Assembly (NCBI GenBank): GCA_013821605.1
Contig: JACDGP010000018.1
Location: 1 to 56,779 of the forward strand
Length of the DNA stretch: 56,779 nucleotides
Source of the DNA: Herpetosiphonaceae bacterium
GTDB taxonomy: Bacteria > Chloroflexota > Chloroflexia > Chloroflexales > Kallotenuaceae
Reading direction: 5' to 3'
The notes beneath the pieces were generated by a model. That model searched no databases. It had not been told where the DNA came from and saw only the letters and a list, made by a program, of their open reading frames with translations. Every line of letters starts with the position of its first letter. Within the stretch, counting starts at the first letter, position 1. This document shows, one piece after another, positions 33,533-42,516 of this stretch. Both the position numbers and the translations under genes were made by a program.

Positions 33533-34195
33533 ATGGTGGAGTTTGCAGTAGAGGATCGGAGGAGCACCGGTCATCTGGCGGTACCGGAGCAGGGCAGGAG
33601 TGCAGGGGTCCTTGTGCTCCATGGTTGGTGGGGTCTAACACCTTTCTTTAAGAGTGTGGCGGATCGATTTGCGCAGGCAGGATTCGTAGCATTCGCTCCC
33701 GACTTGTATCATGGCAAAACGGCGACGACGATCAACGAGGCACAACAGTTGATCGGCGCATTAGACGTCAACGAGGCGTATCAGGAGATCATCGCAGCCG
33801 TGGAGCACCTACACGCGCACGAAGCAGTGTGCGGCGACGGTCTGGGAGTCGTCGGGTTTTCGATGGGTGGTTCCGGGGCACTGCTATTGAAGGAACATAT
33901 CGTTGCTGTGATCACGGTCTATGGGAGTGCTCAACCCGAGCAAATTGCGGCGCAGGCAGCATTTCAGGGGCATTTTCCTGAGCATGATGAGTTCGAATCT
34001 GTCGAGGTCGTGCAACAGGTGGAGGAGCACATTCGGGCGCTCGGGCGCGAGGTCACCTTTTATACTTATTCAGGAGTTCAACACTGGTTTTTCGAGACAG
34101 ATCGGCCAGCATATTATGATGAAGCTGCAGCCACGCTTGTGTGGCAACGGATGATCGAGTTTCTGCGTAACCACCTGACAGAGGTTGTCGTCTAA
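33533..34195 (+). CDS. Dienelactone hydrolase family alpha/beta hydrolase
   Basis: 220 residues from ATG 33533, AAGGAG 6 bases upstream. LVLHGWWGLTPFFKSVADRFAQAGF and FAPDLYHGK are the family's N-terminal hallmarks. The nucleophile motif reads GFSMGGSGAL, with Ser where classical dienelactone hydrolases have Cys. Asp and His probably lie in the VTFYTYSGVQHWFFE region, where the His is clear. Likely a cytosolic ester or lactone hydrolase of unknown substrate. Ends in a hairpin overlapping its stop codon. Confidence 0.88.
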   Translation: MVEFAVEDRRSTGHLAVPEQGRSAGVLVLHGWWGLTPFFKSVADRFAQAGFVAFAPDLYHGKTATTINEAQQLIGALDVNEAYQEIIAAVEHLHAHEAVCGDGLGVVGFSMGGSGALLLKEHIVAVITVYGSAQPEQIAAQAAFQGHFPEHDEFESVEVVQQVEEHIRALGREVTFYTYSGVQHWFFETDRPAYYDEAAATLVWQRMIEFLRNHLTEVVV

Positions 34196-34224
34196 GCATT
34201 GTAGCACGTAGCGCAATGCTTAGA
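34191..34224 (+). terminator. 11-bp hairpin across the stop codon of the hydrolase gene
   Basis: TCTAAGCATTG (34191-34201) and CAATGCTTAGA (34214-34224) are perfect complements around a 12-base loop. It contains the TAA stop. No T-run follows, so efficiency as a terminator is uncertain. The right arm falls within the CPBP-tail relic. Confidence 0.4.
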
Positions 34225-34318
34225 CCGTGTGCATCGATTGCCCCTGCGCAACTCGCCTGATACTCAGTCCGGCACGAGCTTAATCCTGACGCCGCAGTAG
34301 CCTCGAATCAGGCCAATG
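34217..34318 (+). pseudogene. Relic of a second CPBP protease gene 3' end (direct repeat, copy B)
   Basis: In one frame the segment encodes RLPLRNSPDTQSGT and then runs to a TAG at 34298, against RLPVHNSPDTPSGT in the intact protease that ends at 33090. The DNA match extends over about 100 bases including non-conserved positions, so it is a decayed copy and not chance. Nothing of the rest of the gene is seen upstream; the dienelactone hydrolase gene abuts it. It lies just before the ABC transporter gene at 34364. Confidence 0.75.
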
Positions 34319-34363
34319 GCTCTGCATCCCGCTCCTATCATCTTCAAGCAGGAGAACATAGGT

Positions 34364-35140
34364 ATGATGCACAGTGAAGCAATGCTGATCATATATGTCC
34401 ATGATCTCCATACATCATATGGTGCCGTGGAGGCTGTCAAAGGTGTCTCCTTTGAGGTGCTCAAAGGGGAAGTCTTTGGCCTGCTCGGACCGAATGGGGC
34501 CGGAAAGACCACCATCTTGGAGACGATCGAAGGCTTGCGCCCGCTGCAACGTGGCTCCGTGCTGGTCAATGGCATCGACGTCGCCGCCGATCCGGTACGC
34601 GTGCACCGGCTGATCGGCGTGCAACTGCAGCACGTTGCATTTTTCGACCGGCTGACCCTGGAAGAGCTGCTCCACCTGTTCGGTGAGCTCTACGGCACGC
34701 GCACCGACCCTACCACTTTGCTCACCCAGGTCGGCCTGCTGAAGCAGCGCAAGATGTATGTGAAAAACCTTTCAGGGGGCCAACGCCAGCGGTTCAGTAT
34801 TGCGGCTGCGCTGGTGAACGATCCCGTCGTCGTCTTTTTGGACGAGCCTACCAGTGGGCTGGACCCCCAGGCGCGTCACAGTGTGTGGGAGCTGGTACGC
34901 GCTGCGAAACGGCGTGGTCAGGCAGTCGTGCTGACAACGCATTATATCGAAGAGGCTGAGGCACTTTGTGATCGGGTCGCGATCATAGATGAAGGCCGTA
35001 TCGTAGCGCTGGATACACCAGCGGTATTGATCCACCGGTTACTTGAGACAGGCTTTAAGCGCGAGGTCGAGATAGCACCAGCGACGCTGGAAGATGTGTT
35101 CCTGCATCTCACGGGTCGTACGCTGAGGGAGGACGTATGA
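34364..35140 (+). CDS. ABC transporter ATP-binding protein
   Basis: 258 residues from ATG 34364 (GGAG 9 bases upstream; ATG 34367 and one further down are alternatives). Walker A GPNGAGKTT, signature LSGGQRQR, Walker B VVFLDEPTSGLD and the H-loop LTTHYIEEAE are intact, so an active ATPase of the ABC-2/DRA exporter class is expected. Translationally coupled to the permease by an ATGA overlap at 35137-35140. Next to a two-component system, which often controls such exporters of peptides or antibiotics. Confidence 0.94.
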   Translation: MMHSEAMLIIYVHDLHTSYGAVEAVKGVSFEVLKGEVFGLLGPNGAGKTTILETIEGLRPLQRGSVLVNGIDVAADPVRVHRLIGVQLQHVAFFDRLTLEELLHLFGELYGTRTDPTTLLTQVGLLKQRKMYVKNLSGGQRQRFSIAAALVNDPVVVFLDEPTSGLDPQARHSVWELVRAAKRRGQAVVLTTHYIEEAEALCDRVAIIDEGRIVALDTPAVLIHRLLETGFKREVEIAPATLEDVFLHLTGRTLREDV

Positions 35141-36213
35141 ACTTCAGCATGCGAGCATACCGTGCCCTGACCGTCGCCAACCTCCTAACGTACTGGCGAA
35201 ATCCACTGGCAACGTCAGGATTGTTTATTGGCCTGGTCTTAATGCTGGGCGGTGTCAGATTCATTGATGGCTCCCACCAGCAGCGCTTCAACGTCAGCCT
35301 CAGCAACCATGCAACCACACAGGCTGCCGCCGAGCTGATCAAGGCGCTTAAGGAAGAGCCAACACTGGTCGTGACCGAGGCCTCTGACGATGATGGTCGC
35401 CAGCGCATACAGAACGGCAAGGCCGACCTGCAACTTGTGATTCCAGTCGCCTTCGGCACCAGCGGGAGTGATGGCCATCCCCGACCGTCTGCCGTGGATG
35501 TTACGTATAAGGCAGGCGGAGCAGGGCAGCAGACGTTGGCGTTGGCCGCAGCCGCCGTCGATCAGGTTGATCGCCAACTGCAGGGAGCACCGCAACTCTT
35601 TGCGGTGCAGTCGCATGTCCTCAATGCGGATGCCAGTATTATCGATATCTTTCTGCCCGGATTGCTGGGCTTCAATCTTGTCAATAGTGGTCTGCTGGTT
35701 GCGGCCGGGATCTTCGCAGGCTATCGCTCCACAGGCGTGCTACGGCGGATCCAGGCGACGGGCACAGCACCCATTAATCTGGTGCTGGCGCATGCTACCT
35801 CAAACCTCCTGTTAAGCATGGTGCAGGCGGTCCTGATGATCTTGATTGCGATGGTGCTTTTCACCCTACGGCTCAATATCTTCGCGCTCCTGGCGGTAAG
35901 TCTGCTGGGCTATCTCGTTTTTCTGGCGTTAGGGTTTGCTATTAGCGGGTGGATTCGTGATGCGCAGCGGGCGCAGGCGATGGCCGCCGCGATTGGGTTT
36001 CCGTTGATCTTCATCGGGCTGTTTCCACCAGACGTCTTGCCGGCCGCCGCGCGTCCGTTCATTAGCCGCTTACCGATCGCTTTGGTCACCTATAGCATGC
36101 GTCAGATCGTTGATGGTGGAGGGTTATGGACGGTCCGCCTAGACTTGTTGGGCCTCGCCATCTGGGCCGTCATTCTGTTAGTTGGCGCCGGACGGATGTT
36201 TCGGTGGGACTAG
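35137..36213 (+). CDS. ABC-2 type transporter permease
   Basis: 358 residues. One N-terminal membrane segment (SGLFIGLVLMLGGV), a large extracellular loop of about 170 residues (up to DIFLPGLLGFN), then five membrane segments, including ISGWIRDAQRAQAMAAAIGFPLIF near the end. This is the ABC2_membrane_3 layout. Overlaps the ATPase gene by 4 bases, so they form one export complex. Substrate unknown. Confidence 0.88.
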   Translation: MNFSMRAYRALTVANLLTYWRNPLATSGLFIGLVLMLGGVRFIDGSHQQRFNVSLSNHATTQAAAELIKALKEEPTLVVTEASDDDGRQRIQNGKADLQLVIPVAFGTSGSDGHPRPSAVDVTYKAGGAGQQTLALAAAAVDQVDRQLQGAPQLFAVQSHVLNADASIIDIFLPGLLGFNLVNSGLLVAAGIFAGYRSTGVLRRIQATGTAPINLVLAHATSNLLLSMVQAVLMILIAMVLFTLRLNIFALLAVSLLGYLVFLALGFAISGWIRDAQRAQAMAAAIGFPLIFIGLFPPDVLPAAARPFISRLPIALVTYSMRQIVDGGGLWTVRLDLLGLAIWAVILLVGAGRMFRWD

Positions 36214-36262
36214 GGCGTGCATGGTAGCGTATGATTGGTGCGCGCGTGAGGAGCATGGATAT

Positions 36263-36943
36263 ATGGCGTTGATCGTTGTGGTCGAGGACGAGCACGAGCT
36301 TGCTGCGCTGCTGAAACGCCAACTGGAGGGCGAAGGCCATCAGGTGGTCGTAGCTGGTGACGGGCAGACGGCGCTGATCCTGGCAGGGCAGAGATAACCT
36401 GATCTGGTCGTTCTGGATTGGATGTTGCCGGAGCTTGATGGGCTGGCTGTTTGCAGGCGCTTGCGCCAGCAGTCAAGCGTACCAATCCTGATGCTCACGG
36501 CCAAAGCGGAGGAGGCCGATCTGGTGCTGGGATTAGAAGTTGGGGCTGACGATTACTTGACCAAACCCTTTAGCCTGCGCGAACTCCTCGCCCGCGTCCG
36601 TGCGCTCCTACGTCGGGTCGAACTATTGCGGCAGGTGGACGGAGCAGACGAAGGACCAATTCGCCTGGGACGGCTCGCGCTCGATCCACTGCTACGGCGT
36701 GTCGAGGTCGACCAAGTGGCGGTCGACCTCACGGTTAAAGAATATGACGTGCTGTATCTGCTGGCTCGGCATCCGGGCCGCAGTTTTAGCCGGGCCTATT
36801 TGCTTGACCGCATCTGGGGCAGTGACTATGTGGGCGGTGAGCGGGCAGTGGATACGCATGTCGTGCACCTGCGGCGCAAGCTAGGAGACATCGGTGGACA
36901 GATCACGACGATATGGGGCGTGGGCTATCGCCTGGAAAGCTAG
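36263..36943 (+). pseudogene. OmpR-family response regulator interrupted by an in-frame TAA
   Basis: Codons 1-44 (from ATG 36263, after GAGGAG) give the receiver start ALIVVVEDEHELAALL. Codon 45 is TAA (36395-36397) and the same frame continues with PDLVVLDWMLPELDG, holding phosphoacceptor Asp52, then Lys101 in LTKPF and a winged-helix domain (SFSRAYLLDRIWG, RAVDTHVVHLRRKLG) to 36943. The rest is 226 codons, the family's normal length, with no other lesion. An ATG at 36422 could restart translation, but that product would lack Asp52. Pseudogene, sequencing error and stop readthrough are all possible. Overlaps the kinase gene. Confidence 0.85.
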
Positions 36944-38930
36944 ACTAACCGCGCGTGTCGGCTTTTGGCGTGCACTGGTCGAGATGCTCCTGGCAGGGTT
37001 TGTGCTGTTCTTGTTGTACTGGCCGCTGGCAACGTTGTGGGGCCCAACCTGGGCCGAGTTATTAAGCTACGTGTGGTGGGCCTTCTATGCATACGCGGCC
37101 TGGCGGCTAGCACCGGGTGGTGCTTCCCACGGTCTGCTCTACCGCATCGCCCGTATCTTGCTTTGGGGCATGCTCTTCGGCATCATTGGCGCGACACAGG
37201 GATATTTGTTTCTCAAGCTTCACCCGTTGCCGGGCCTCTACTTTGGCTTCAGGCTCGAAGATATTCCCTACCCGCAGTACCTCTTGAGTTCAGCACTGAA
37301 CACAATCAGCCCGTTCCTGTTGACCCGCACACTGATCAGCTTATGGGCAGCAGGACGCCGCCGTCTCCGCTGGCGCCTCACGTACTCGTACGTATTGGTG
37401 GCACTAATCGCGACGCTGCTGATCACACCCGCGCAGAGTCTGTATCTGGCCGTCGCCAGTCTGGCTGTTTCACCACCGGTGCTCGCACCGGGAGTGGCCG
37501 CTCAACGCATCGTCACGGCGATCAGTCCATTGCTTGCCCAAGGTGCTTCGGATGAGCAGGTGGCTGGTGTGCTGGCAGGCCTACTTGATGGCACGGTGCG
37601 CGTGCCACTCCAAGCCGAGCAGCCTGTCGTGGAGGATGCAGCAGCAGTTGGCTTCAACGGAGTGCGCCAGATTGTCGTGCTACGACCGGGAGGTATCGTG
37701 CTGACCAGTGCCGGCCAGCAGCGCTTGCAACCGGGCGCGCCGTTGCCCGCAGCCGAGGCGACCCGCATGGCACCCCTGCTCGCGCAGCTCCATGTAGGTG
37801 GTTGCATCAGTGGCCGGCCAGCCAGCGGGTCGGTGGCCGATAGCGCCGCCTGCAACATTGCTGGCACGGACGGGCGGCAAGGCGTGATCCTGCTGGTCGA
37901 AAGCCGCATCGACAGCGTCGTGCAAGCAGAAGCCGACCTCAACCGGATCCTGACGCTGGTCATTATGAACACAGCGACGACGTTTTCGCTGCTACTCGTC
38001 GCGCTGCTGGGTATCCTGGTGGTAGCCGGTGGTGGTGGCTACCTGCTGGCGCGCCGTCTGACACAACGATTAGAAAGCCTCGCCCTAGGCACTGCGGAAC
38101 TCGCGGCGGGACAGTTTGGGCGCAGGATCACCATCGATTCGGGAGATGAGATTGGGCAGCTCGGCAGCGACTTCAATAGCATGGCGGCTCGCCTGCAGGA
38201 GCGTGAGGTGGCCCTCACCATCGAACGTGATCGAGCTGAGCGTGCACTCGCGGCGAACCGCCAACTGGTCGCAAACGTTTCACACGAACTACGCACACCA
38301 TTGACGACGCTGCGCGGCTACCTGGAAGCACTCGAACAGGAGCACAGCACAGCCATACTGGCGCATGATCTTGCCGTGATGCAAGGTGAGGTAGGACGGC
38401 TGACCGCACTGATTGAAGATTTGTTTACGCTGGCGCGCGCGGAAGCACACCAATTACCACTCACGCTCGAAGCGGTGGATGGGGGTGAACTCGTGCGGGA
38501 GTTGGCCCAAACGCTCGCACCGCTCGCCCGACGCGAACGGCAAATCGAACTTGTCACCGCCATTCCACCGGACCTGCCCCATGTCCGGGCCGACCGAGCC
38601 CGCCTGGGCCAGGTGGTGCTCAATTTGCTACAGAATGCCCTGAGTTACACGCCGCCGGGAGGGATTATCGCTGTCGAGGGAAGTGCGGGCGATGGCATGG
38701 TGACCCTGGTGGTAGACGATACCGGGATAGGCATCCCACCAGAAGAGTTGCAGCGTGTCTTCGAGCGCTTCTACCGCAGTGATAGCTCACGGGCGCGCGA
38801 CAGTGGCGGCGCGGGGATCGGGCTGGCGCTGGTGCAAGAGCTTGTGATCGCGATGGGTGGCAGTGTTGCCGCACAAAGTACACTGGGGCGCGGCAGCCGC
38901 TTCAGCATCGTCCTGCCGGAGATGCTGTAA
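36894..38930 (+). CDS. Sensor histidine kinase
   Basis: 678 residues from GTG 36894, overlapping the regulator by 50 bases; a later ATG at 36984 would still keep the membrane part. Seven or so membrane segments in the first 190 residues, an extracellular domain (about 200-350), another membrane segment, HAMP (about 385-437, RRLTQRLESLALGTAEL), HisKA with His464 in NVSHELRTPL and a HATPase (LLQNALSYTPPGG, VDDTGIGIPPEELQRVFERFYR, GAGIGLALVQ). Intact, unlike its partner. Should autophosphorylate in response to an extracellular signal; target likely the ABC exporter next to it. Confidence 0.94.
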   Translation: MDRSRRYGAWAIAWKARLTARVGFWRALVEMLLAGFVLFLLYWPLATLWGPTWAELLSYVWWAFYAYAAWRLAPGGASHGLLYRIARILLWGMLFGIIGATQGYLFLKLHPLPGLYFGFRLEDIPYPQYLLSSALNTISPFLLTRTLISLWAAGRRRLRWRLTYSYVLVALIATLLITPAQSLYLAVASLAVSPPVLAPGVAAQRIVTAISPLLAQGASDEQVAGVLAGLLDGTVRVPLQAEQPVVEDAAAVGFNGVRQIVVLRPGGIVLTSAGQQRLQPGAPLPAAEATRMAPLLAQLHVGGCISGRPASGSVADSAACNIAGTDGRQGVILLVESRIDSVVQAEADLNRILTLVIMNTATTFSLLLVALLGILVVAGGGGYLLARRLTQRLESLALGTAELAAGQFGRRITIDSGDEIGQLGSDFNSMAARLQEREVALTIERDRAERALAANRQLVANVSHELRTPLTTLRGYLEALEQEHSTAILAHDLAVMQGEVGRLTALIEDLFTLARAEAHQLPLTLEAVDGGELVRELAQTLAPLARRERQIELVTAIPPDLPHVRADRARLGQVVLNLLQNALSYTPPGGIIAVEGSAGDGMVTLVVDDTGIGIPPEELQRVFERFYRSDSSRARDSGGAGIGLALVQELVIAMGGSVAAQSTLGRGSRFSIVLPEML

Positions 38931-38940
38931 GAGGGCATAT

Positions 38941-40476
38941 TCATACGTCATGATGATCCCACATTCCGCCAGCAGCTCTGCCATGTCGCGGTCGCTGAGT
39001 TTGTTGCTGGTAACACACCCATGCCAGTGCGAGGAGCGCATAATAGAATGTTACCGGCCATATATCAATGGATGGAGGCGTCAGGCCAGTTCCCGAGAGC
39101 TTAGCCAGTAGATGTGAGCCGACGAGCAAGCATTGCAGGAACGGCCAGGTGAAGAAGGCGACAATCTGGCCAAGGGGCGGTAACAGCCAGCCAATCACAA
39201 TAGATAAGGTGCCAAAGGCCATGGTGAAGGGCACCAGCGGCAGCAATAGAAGGTTGGCCAGGGGTGCCACCAGCGGAAGTTGGCCAAAGCTGAGCAGCAG
39301 GATGGGCAGCGTCAGTGCGGAGGCGCCTAGAGTTGCAGCGAGGGGCTCGATCAGCAGCGGACTGCGTCCCGCGAACGGGATACGCTGCAGGAGTTCTCTC
39401 AAAGCTGGGGTGAACGCGAACAAGCCGGCAGTCGCGAGTGCCGATAGTTGGAAGCCAACGTCCCAGATGCTATAGGGGTCGAGCAGCGTAAGCAAGCCGC
39501 AGGCGACCAGCAACAACGTCCATGGATCACCTGGCCGCCCAACCAAGTCGGCCAGGATTACCAGGCTCGCCATCACGGCTGCCCGCATGACAGAGGGAGT
39601 TGCGCCGACGAAACAAACGTAGAGCACGAGGATAACGGCGGCGGCCCAATCTGCCTGCCGTCGTGCAAGTCCCAGCATAAGCAGCAGGGTGATGGCGTTC
39701 ACAACGACGAGCGTAATGTTCCAGCCGGAAATCACCAAAATGTGACTCGTGCCTGTCGTCGTGAAATCAGCCAAGACATGCTTGGGGATCGTTGCCTTAA
39801 CGCCCAATATAATGCCAAGCAGGAGCGAGGCATGCGGTTCAGGCAGGAGCTGAAGTGCGATGGCACGCACGGCATCGTTCATTTGCAAGAGGGGCTGCAA
39901 GAGCCGGGACCCGCTAAAGCCCGATAGGTGAGTCACCGCCGGCTGCTTCATTACGGCCGTGATGCCCTGGCGTTGTAGGTAGGCGCGGTAGTCGAAGGAA
40001 GGGGTATTGGCAGGCTGTGTTAGCAGGCCGCTGACCTTGATGTTTGCTCCGTACTGCAACTCTGGGAGCGGCGACAACTGCAGTATGATTTGTCCACGAC
40101 GGGCTTCGGATCGTCCCCGGATCTCGATGGCGATAGCACCAAGCACCACGTTCTGCCGGTCTTCACGCCGATCAGGTTGCCCGGCAATCGTGCCGCGCAG
40201 TACGACCCGCTGGCCAATGGCACGATCGATGTCATCGGTAGTCGGCACAGGTTGTGCCCAAACAAGACGAGTTGCGCCGAGCAGCAGAGCGGTCAAGTAG
40301 AGCGTCGGCTTACCCCAAGCGGTTGGTCGCCATAAGGCAGCAAGCAACAAGGCGGCACCTGTCGCGAGCAAAAGCGGTACCAGTGGCAGGTGTAGAAGGT
40401 TGGCAAGTACAATGCCGAGCAGCCAAAACAGGACCGTGATTGCTAGACGCACCACTCTGCTCCAGATTATTGCCAC
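38941..40476 (-). CDS. ComEC/Rec2-type competence channel, without metallo-beta-lactamase domain
   Basis: 511 residues. An N-terminal hydrophobic pair and OB-like DUF4131 segment (about 85-175, VVLRGTIAGQPDRRED and FDYRAYLQRQGI) precede a Competence domain with about nine membrane segments (GTSHILVISGWNITLVV, FVGATPSVMRAAVMASLVIL, DPYSIWDVGFQLSALATAG are the diagnostic parts). The C-terminal metallo-beta-lactamase nuclease domain of Bacillus ComEC is missing; the frame ends in a TM segment and a short basic tail. GTG start at 40476. Imports single-stranded DNA in competent cells. Last gene of the MOSC-GT87-YdcF unit; the convergent kinase gene ends 10 bases away. Confidence 0.88.
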   Translation of the reverse strand: MAIIWSRVVRLAITVLFWLLGIVLANLLHLPLVPLLLATGAALLLAALWRPTAWGKPTLYLTALLLGATRLVWAQPVPTTDDIDRAIGQRVVLRGTIAGQPDRREDRQNVVLGAIAIEIRGRSEARRGQIILQLSPLPELQYGANIKVSGLLTQPANTPSFDYRAYLQRQGITAVMKQPAVTHLSGFSGSRLLQPLLQMNDAVRAIALQLLPEPHASLLLGIILGVKATIPKHVLADFTTTGTSHILVISGWNITLVVVNAITLLLMLGLARRQADWAAAVILVLYVCFVGATPSVMRAAVMASLVILADLVGRPGDPWTLLLVACGLLTLLDPYSIWDVGFQLSALATAGLFAFTPALRELLQRIPFAGRSPLLIEPLAATLGASALTLPILLLSFGQLPLVAPLANLLLLPLVPFTMAFGTLSIVIGWLLPPLGQIVAFFTWPFLQCLLVGSHLLAKLSGTGLTPPSIDIWPVTFYYALLALAWVCYQQQTQRPRHGRAAGGMWDHHDV

Positions 40477-40542
40477 ATTGTAGCTGATCAGGCTGCATGT
40501 ATGAGTGGAAGGACGAAGTGACGATAAGCTGGCAACTCGCCG

Positions 40543-41250
40543 TTAGGTATGGATCGGCTCGGCGGGTCCGAGGAAGCGGGGGGTGGGACGGGTTACATGG
40601 ACTTGCCAGAGCATGAGTAGCGTTGCGGCGTGTTCGCGCAAGGTATACTGCGGTAGAAGGTCGGCATAAGCGGCGCGGCGTGAGCCAGTCATGCTGTCGG
40701 CAGCGAGGCCCACACTTTGGATCCCAAGTTGTGTACAGGTATAAAGGGCGCGCGGCAGATGAAAGGCCTGGGTAACGAGCACGGCTTGCTCCACGCCAAA
40801 GATGGCTCGCGCCCGGTAGCAAGAGTCGTAGGTTCGAAAGCCAGCATAGTCCAGCGTAATCGCTGTCGCTGGAACACCTTGTGCCATAGCAAACCGGCGC
40901 ATCACGGCTACTTCGTTGTAATACCTGGTGCTATTGTCGCCGGTCAACAACAGGTGCTGAACTCTTCCTGCCCGGTATAAGGCCGCTGCTGCAGTGACCC
41001 GATCAGCTAATACCGCAGTTGGTGTCCCATCCGGCAGTACGCCAGCACCGAAAACAATTGCAACTGGCGCTTGAGGGACAACGGCAATGTCGTGATAGAC
41101 TGTCCCTCCCGTGTGCGCAACATAACGTATAACGGCTGCGACCGCGAGTATCCCGGTTGGCGGTAGAGCAAGCAGGAGGATGAGAGTGCGCCGGACGAGG
41201 CGACGAGCACTACTGCTGTTAGCTAGGTGCCTGAGCGTGGGCCGTAGCAT
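40543..41250 (-). CDS. YdcF/SanA-like (DUF218) membrane-associated protein
   Basis: 235 residues; the ATG at 41250 has AGGGGG 3 bases upstream, and one six codons earlier is a less supported alternative. One N-terminal membrane helix (LILLLALPPTGILAV), then VAIVFGAGVLPDGTPT, HLLLTGDN, VTQAFHLPRAL and YADLLPQYTLREH, typical of SanA/YdcF-type DUF218 proteins that take part in envelope barrier function in E. coli. Overlap and short spacing place it in the leftward operon with the GT87-like gene upstream (7-base gap). Confidence 0.85.
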   Translation of the reverse strand: MLRPTLRHLANSSSARRLVRRTLILLLALPPTGILAVAAVIRYVAHTGGTVYHDIAVVPQAPVAIVFGAGVLPDGTPTAVLADRVTAAAALYRAGRVQHLLLTGDNSTRYYNEVAVMRRFAMAQGVPATAITLDYAGFRTYDSCYRARAIFGVEQAVLVTQAFHLPRALYTCTQLGIQSVGLAADSMTGSRRAAYADLLPQYTLREHAATLLMLWQVHVTRPTPRFLGPAEPIHT

Positions 41251-41257
41251 TGACCCC

Positions 41258-42505
41258 CTAGGTACCATGGCTCGGAAATAGGCGAGTTATGGCGAAGGGA
41301 GCTGCTAGCGGTCGGAGCAGCAGTACACCGGCAATCAGGGTCGCCATGATCAACGGGACAACGAGCTGGACGTGAGTATAGTGGACCTGCTCATAAAAGA
41401 ACACGGTGATATACAAAGCAAGCAGCAGTGCTTGGGTGCCGTGAATTAAGCGGCTGGACTGAATCTGGGGCGACAGGATGCGGTCGGCAAGGACCAGGAC
41501 CGGCAAAACGAGCAGGCCGAGATCATAAATCGGCATGTGGGGACTGATGAGCATAATACCCAAGACCGTAACGGCATAACGTAAGGGCTCATCCGGCATC
41601 GGTTGCAGCCAGAGCCACGCTAAGATACACGCGGTAAAGGCAACACAGAGCCAGCCGAGTGTCGTTGCTACGACCCCACGGCCCAGTAACAGAGCCCAGA
41701 AGGGCTGCCATGAGAACAGTTTGATGATTTGGCGTTGCTGCTCCACCTGCAACGTGGACATCGTAAGCTTGATCCAGGCTGGCCAACTGGCTGGACCCAC
41801 GACCAGAGTGCCTAGTGCAGCGACGACGGCAAGGCCAGCCAGAGCTGAACCAACAGCGCGCCAGCGGCGTGCCAACACCAGCAGTGGCAGCAATGCTAGG
41901 AAGAACTGAGGCTTAACACAGCCAAGCGCAATGAGCAGGCCGGCAAGCACATCTCGGCGTCGAGGCAGTGCGCGGAGGATGGCAACATGCAGCAGGAGCG
42001 AAAGTCCCGTGTTTTGACCGGCTGAGGCGGCGAAATAGACCGGTGCACTACCCAGCGCAAGTGCTGTCGTCGTGCCCCAACGGCTGGCAAGTGCTGGGAG
42101 GAAGGGCCGCATCAGCCATACGCTCGCCACAAAGCAGCCGAGCATAGCGATCGTCCAAATGGTAAACGCGGCGCGATACGAGAGCCAACCGAGTGGGGCA
42201 ACCATGATGGCCCATTGGGGCGGGTTGACAAAGCCCGATACCCCAACGCGGGGTCCATCTAGCCGTTCCTGAAACGCTGCTTGAGCGGCGAGATCATACA
42301 ACTGCCGGTTTTGCCCACTGAGCACGAAGCGTGCGCCTGTGTAGAATGCCATGAAGTCGGGGCCCAGGGTCGTGCCCGTGCTGTCGCGGGTTGCTCCACC
42401 GCCGCTCCACTGCATCAACATAACGCCCCATAGCAGCAGCAGCAGCACGAGATACAGTGGGATCGTCCAGCGCAAGACACGCCACGAAAGAAAGGTGGTT
42501 AACAC
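41258..42505 (-). CDS. Polytopic glycosyltransferase, GT87 (DUF2029)-like
   Basis: 415 residues, about ten membrane segments. The loop between the first two segments has GPDFMAFYTGARFVLSG, with the Asp of the GT-C active site, and QERLDGPRVGVSGFVNPPQW, then SGQNTGLSLLLH in a later loop, matching GT87/DUF2029 mannosyltransferases, which use polyprenyl-phosphate sugar. GTG start at 42505 lies 11 bases after the MOSC gene; no clear ribosome site. It would build an extracytoplasmic glycan. Acceptor unknown. Confidence 0.82.
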   Translation of the reverse strand: MLTTFLSWRVLRWTIPLYLVLLLLLWGVMLMQWSGGGATRDSTGTTLGPDFMAFYTGARFVLSGQNRQLYDLAAQAAFQERLDGPRVGVSGFVNPPQWAIMVAPLGWLSYRAAFTIWTIAMLGCFVASVWLMRPFLPALASRWGTTTALALGSAPVYFAASAGQNTGLSLLLHVAILRALPRRRDVLAGLLIALGCVKPQFFLALLPLLVLARRWRAVGSALAGLAVVAALGTLVVGPASWPAWIKLTMSTLQVEQQRQIIKLFSWQPFWALLLGRGVVATTLGWLCVAFTACILAWLWLQPMPDEPLRYAVTVLGIMLISPHMPIYDLGLLVLPVLVLADRILSPQIQSSRLIHGTQALLLALYITVFFYEQVHYTHVQLVVPLIMATLIAGVLLLRPLAAPFAITRLFPSHGT

Positions 42506-42516
42506 AACAGTGTTCG

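Noticed and set aside
36263-36943. A frameshift in the response regulator
   Set aside because: The frame before and after the TAA is the same; the lesion is a single stop codon and not a shift.
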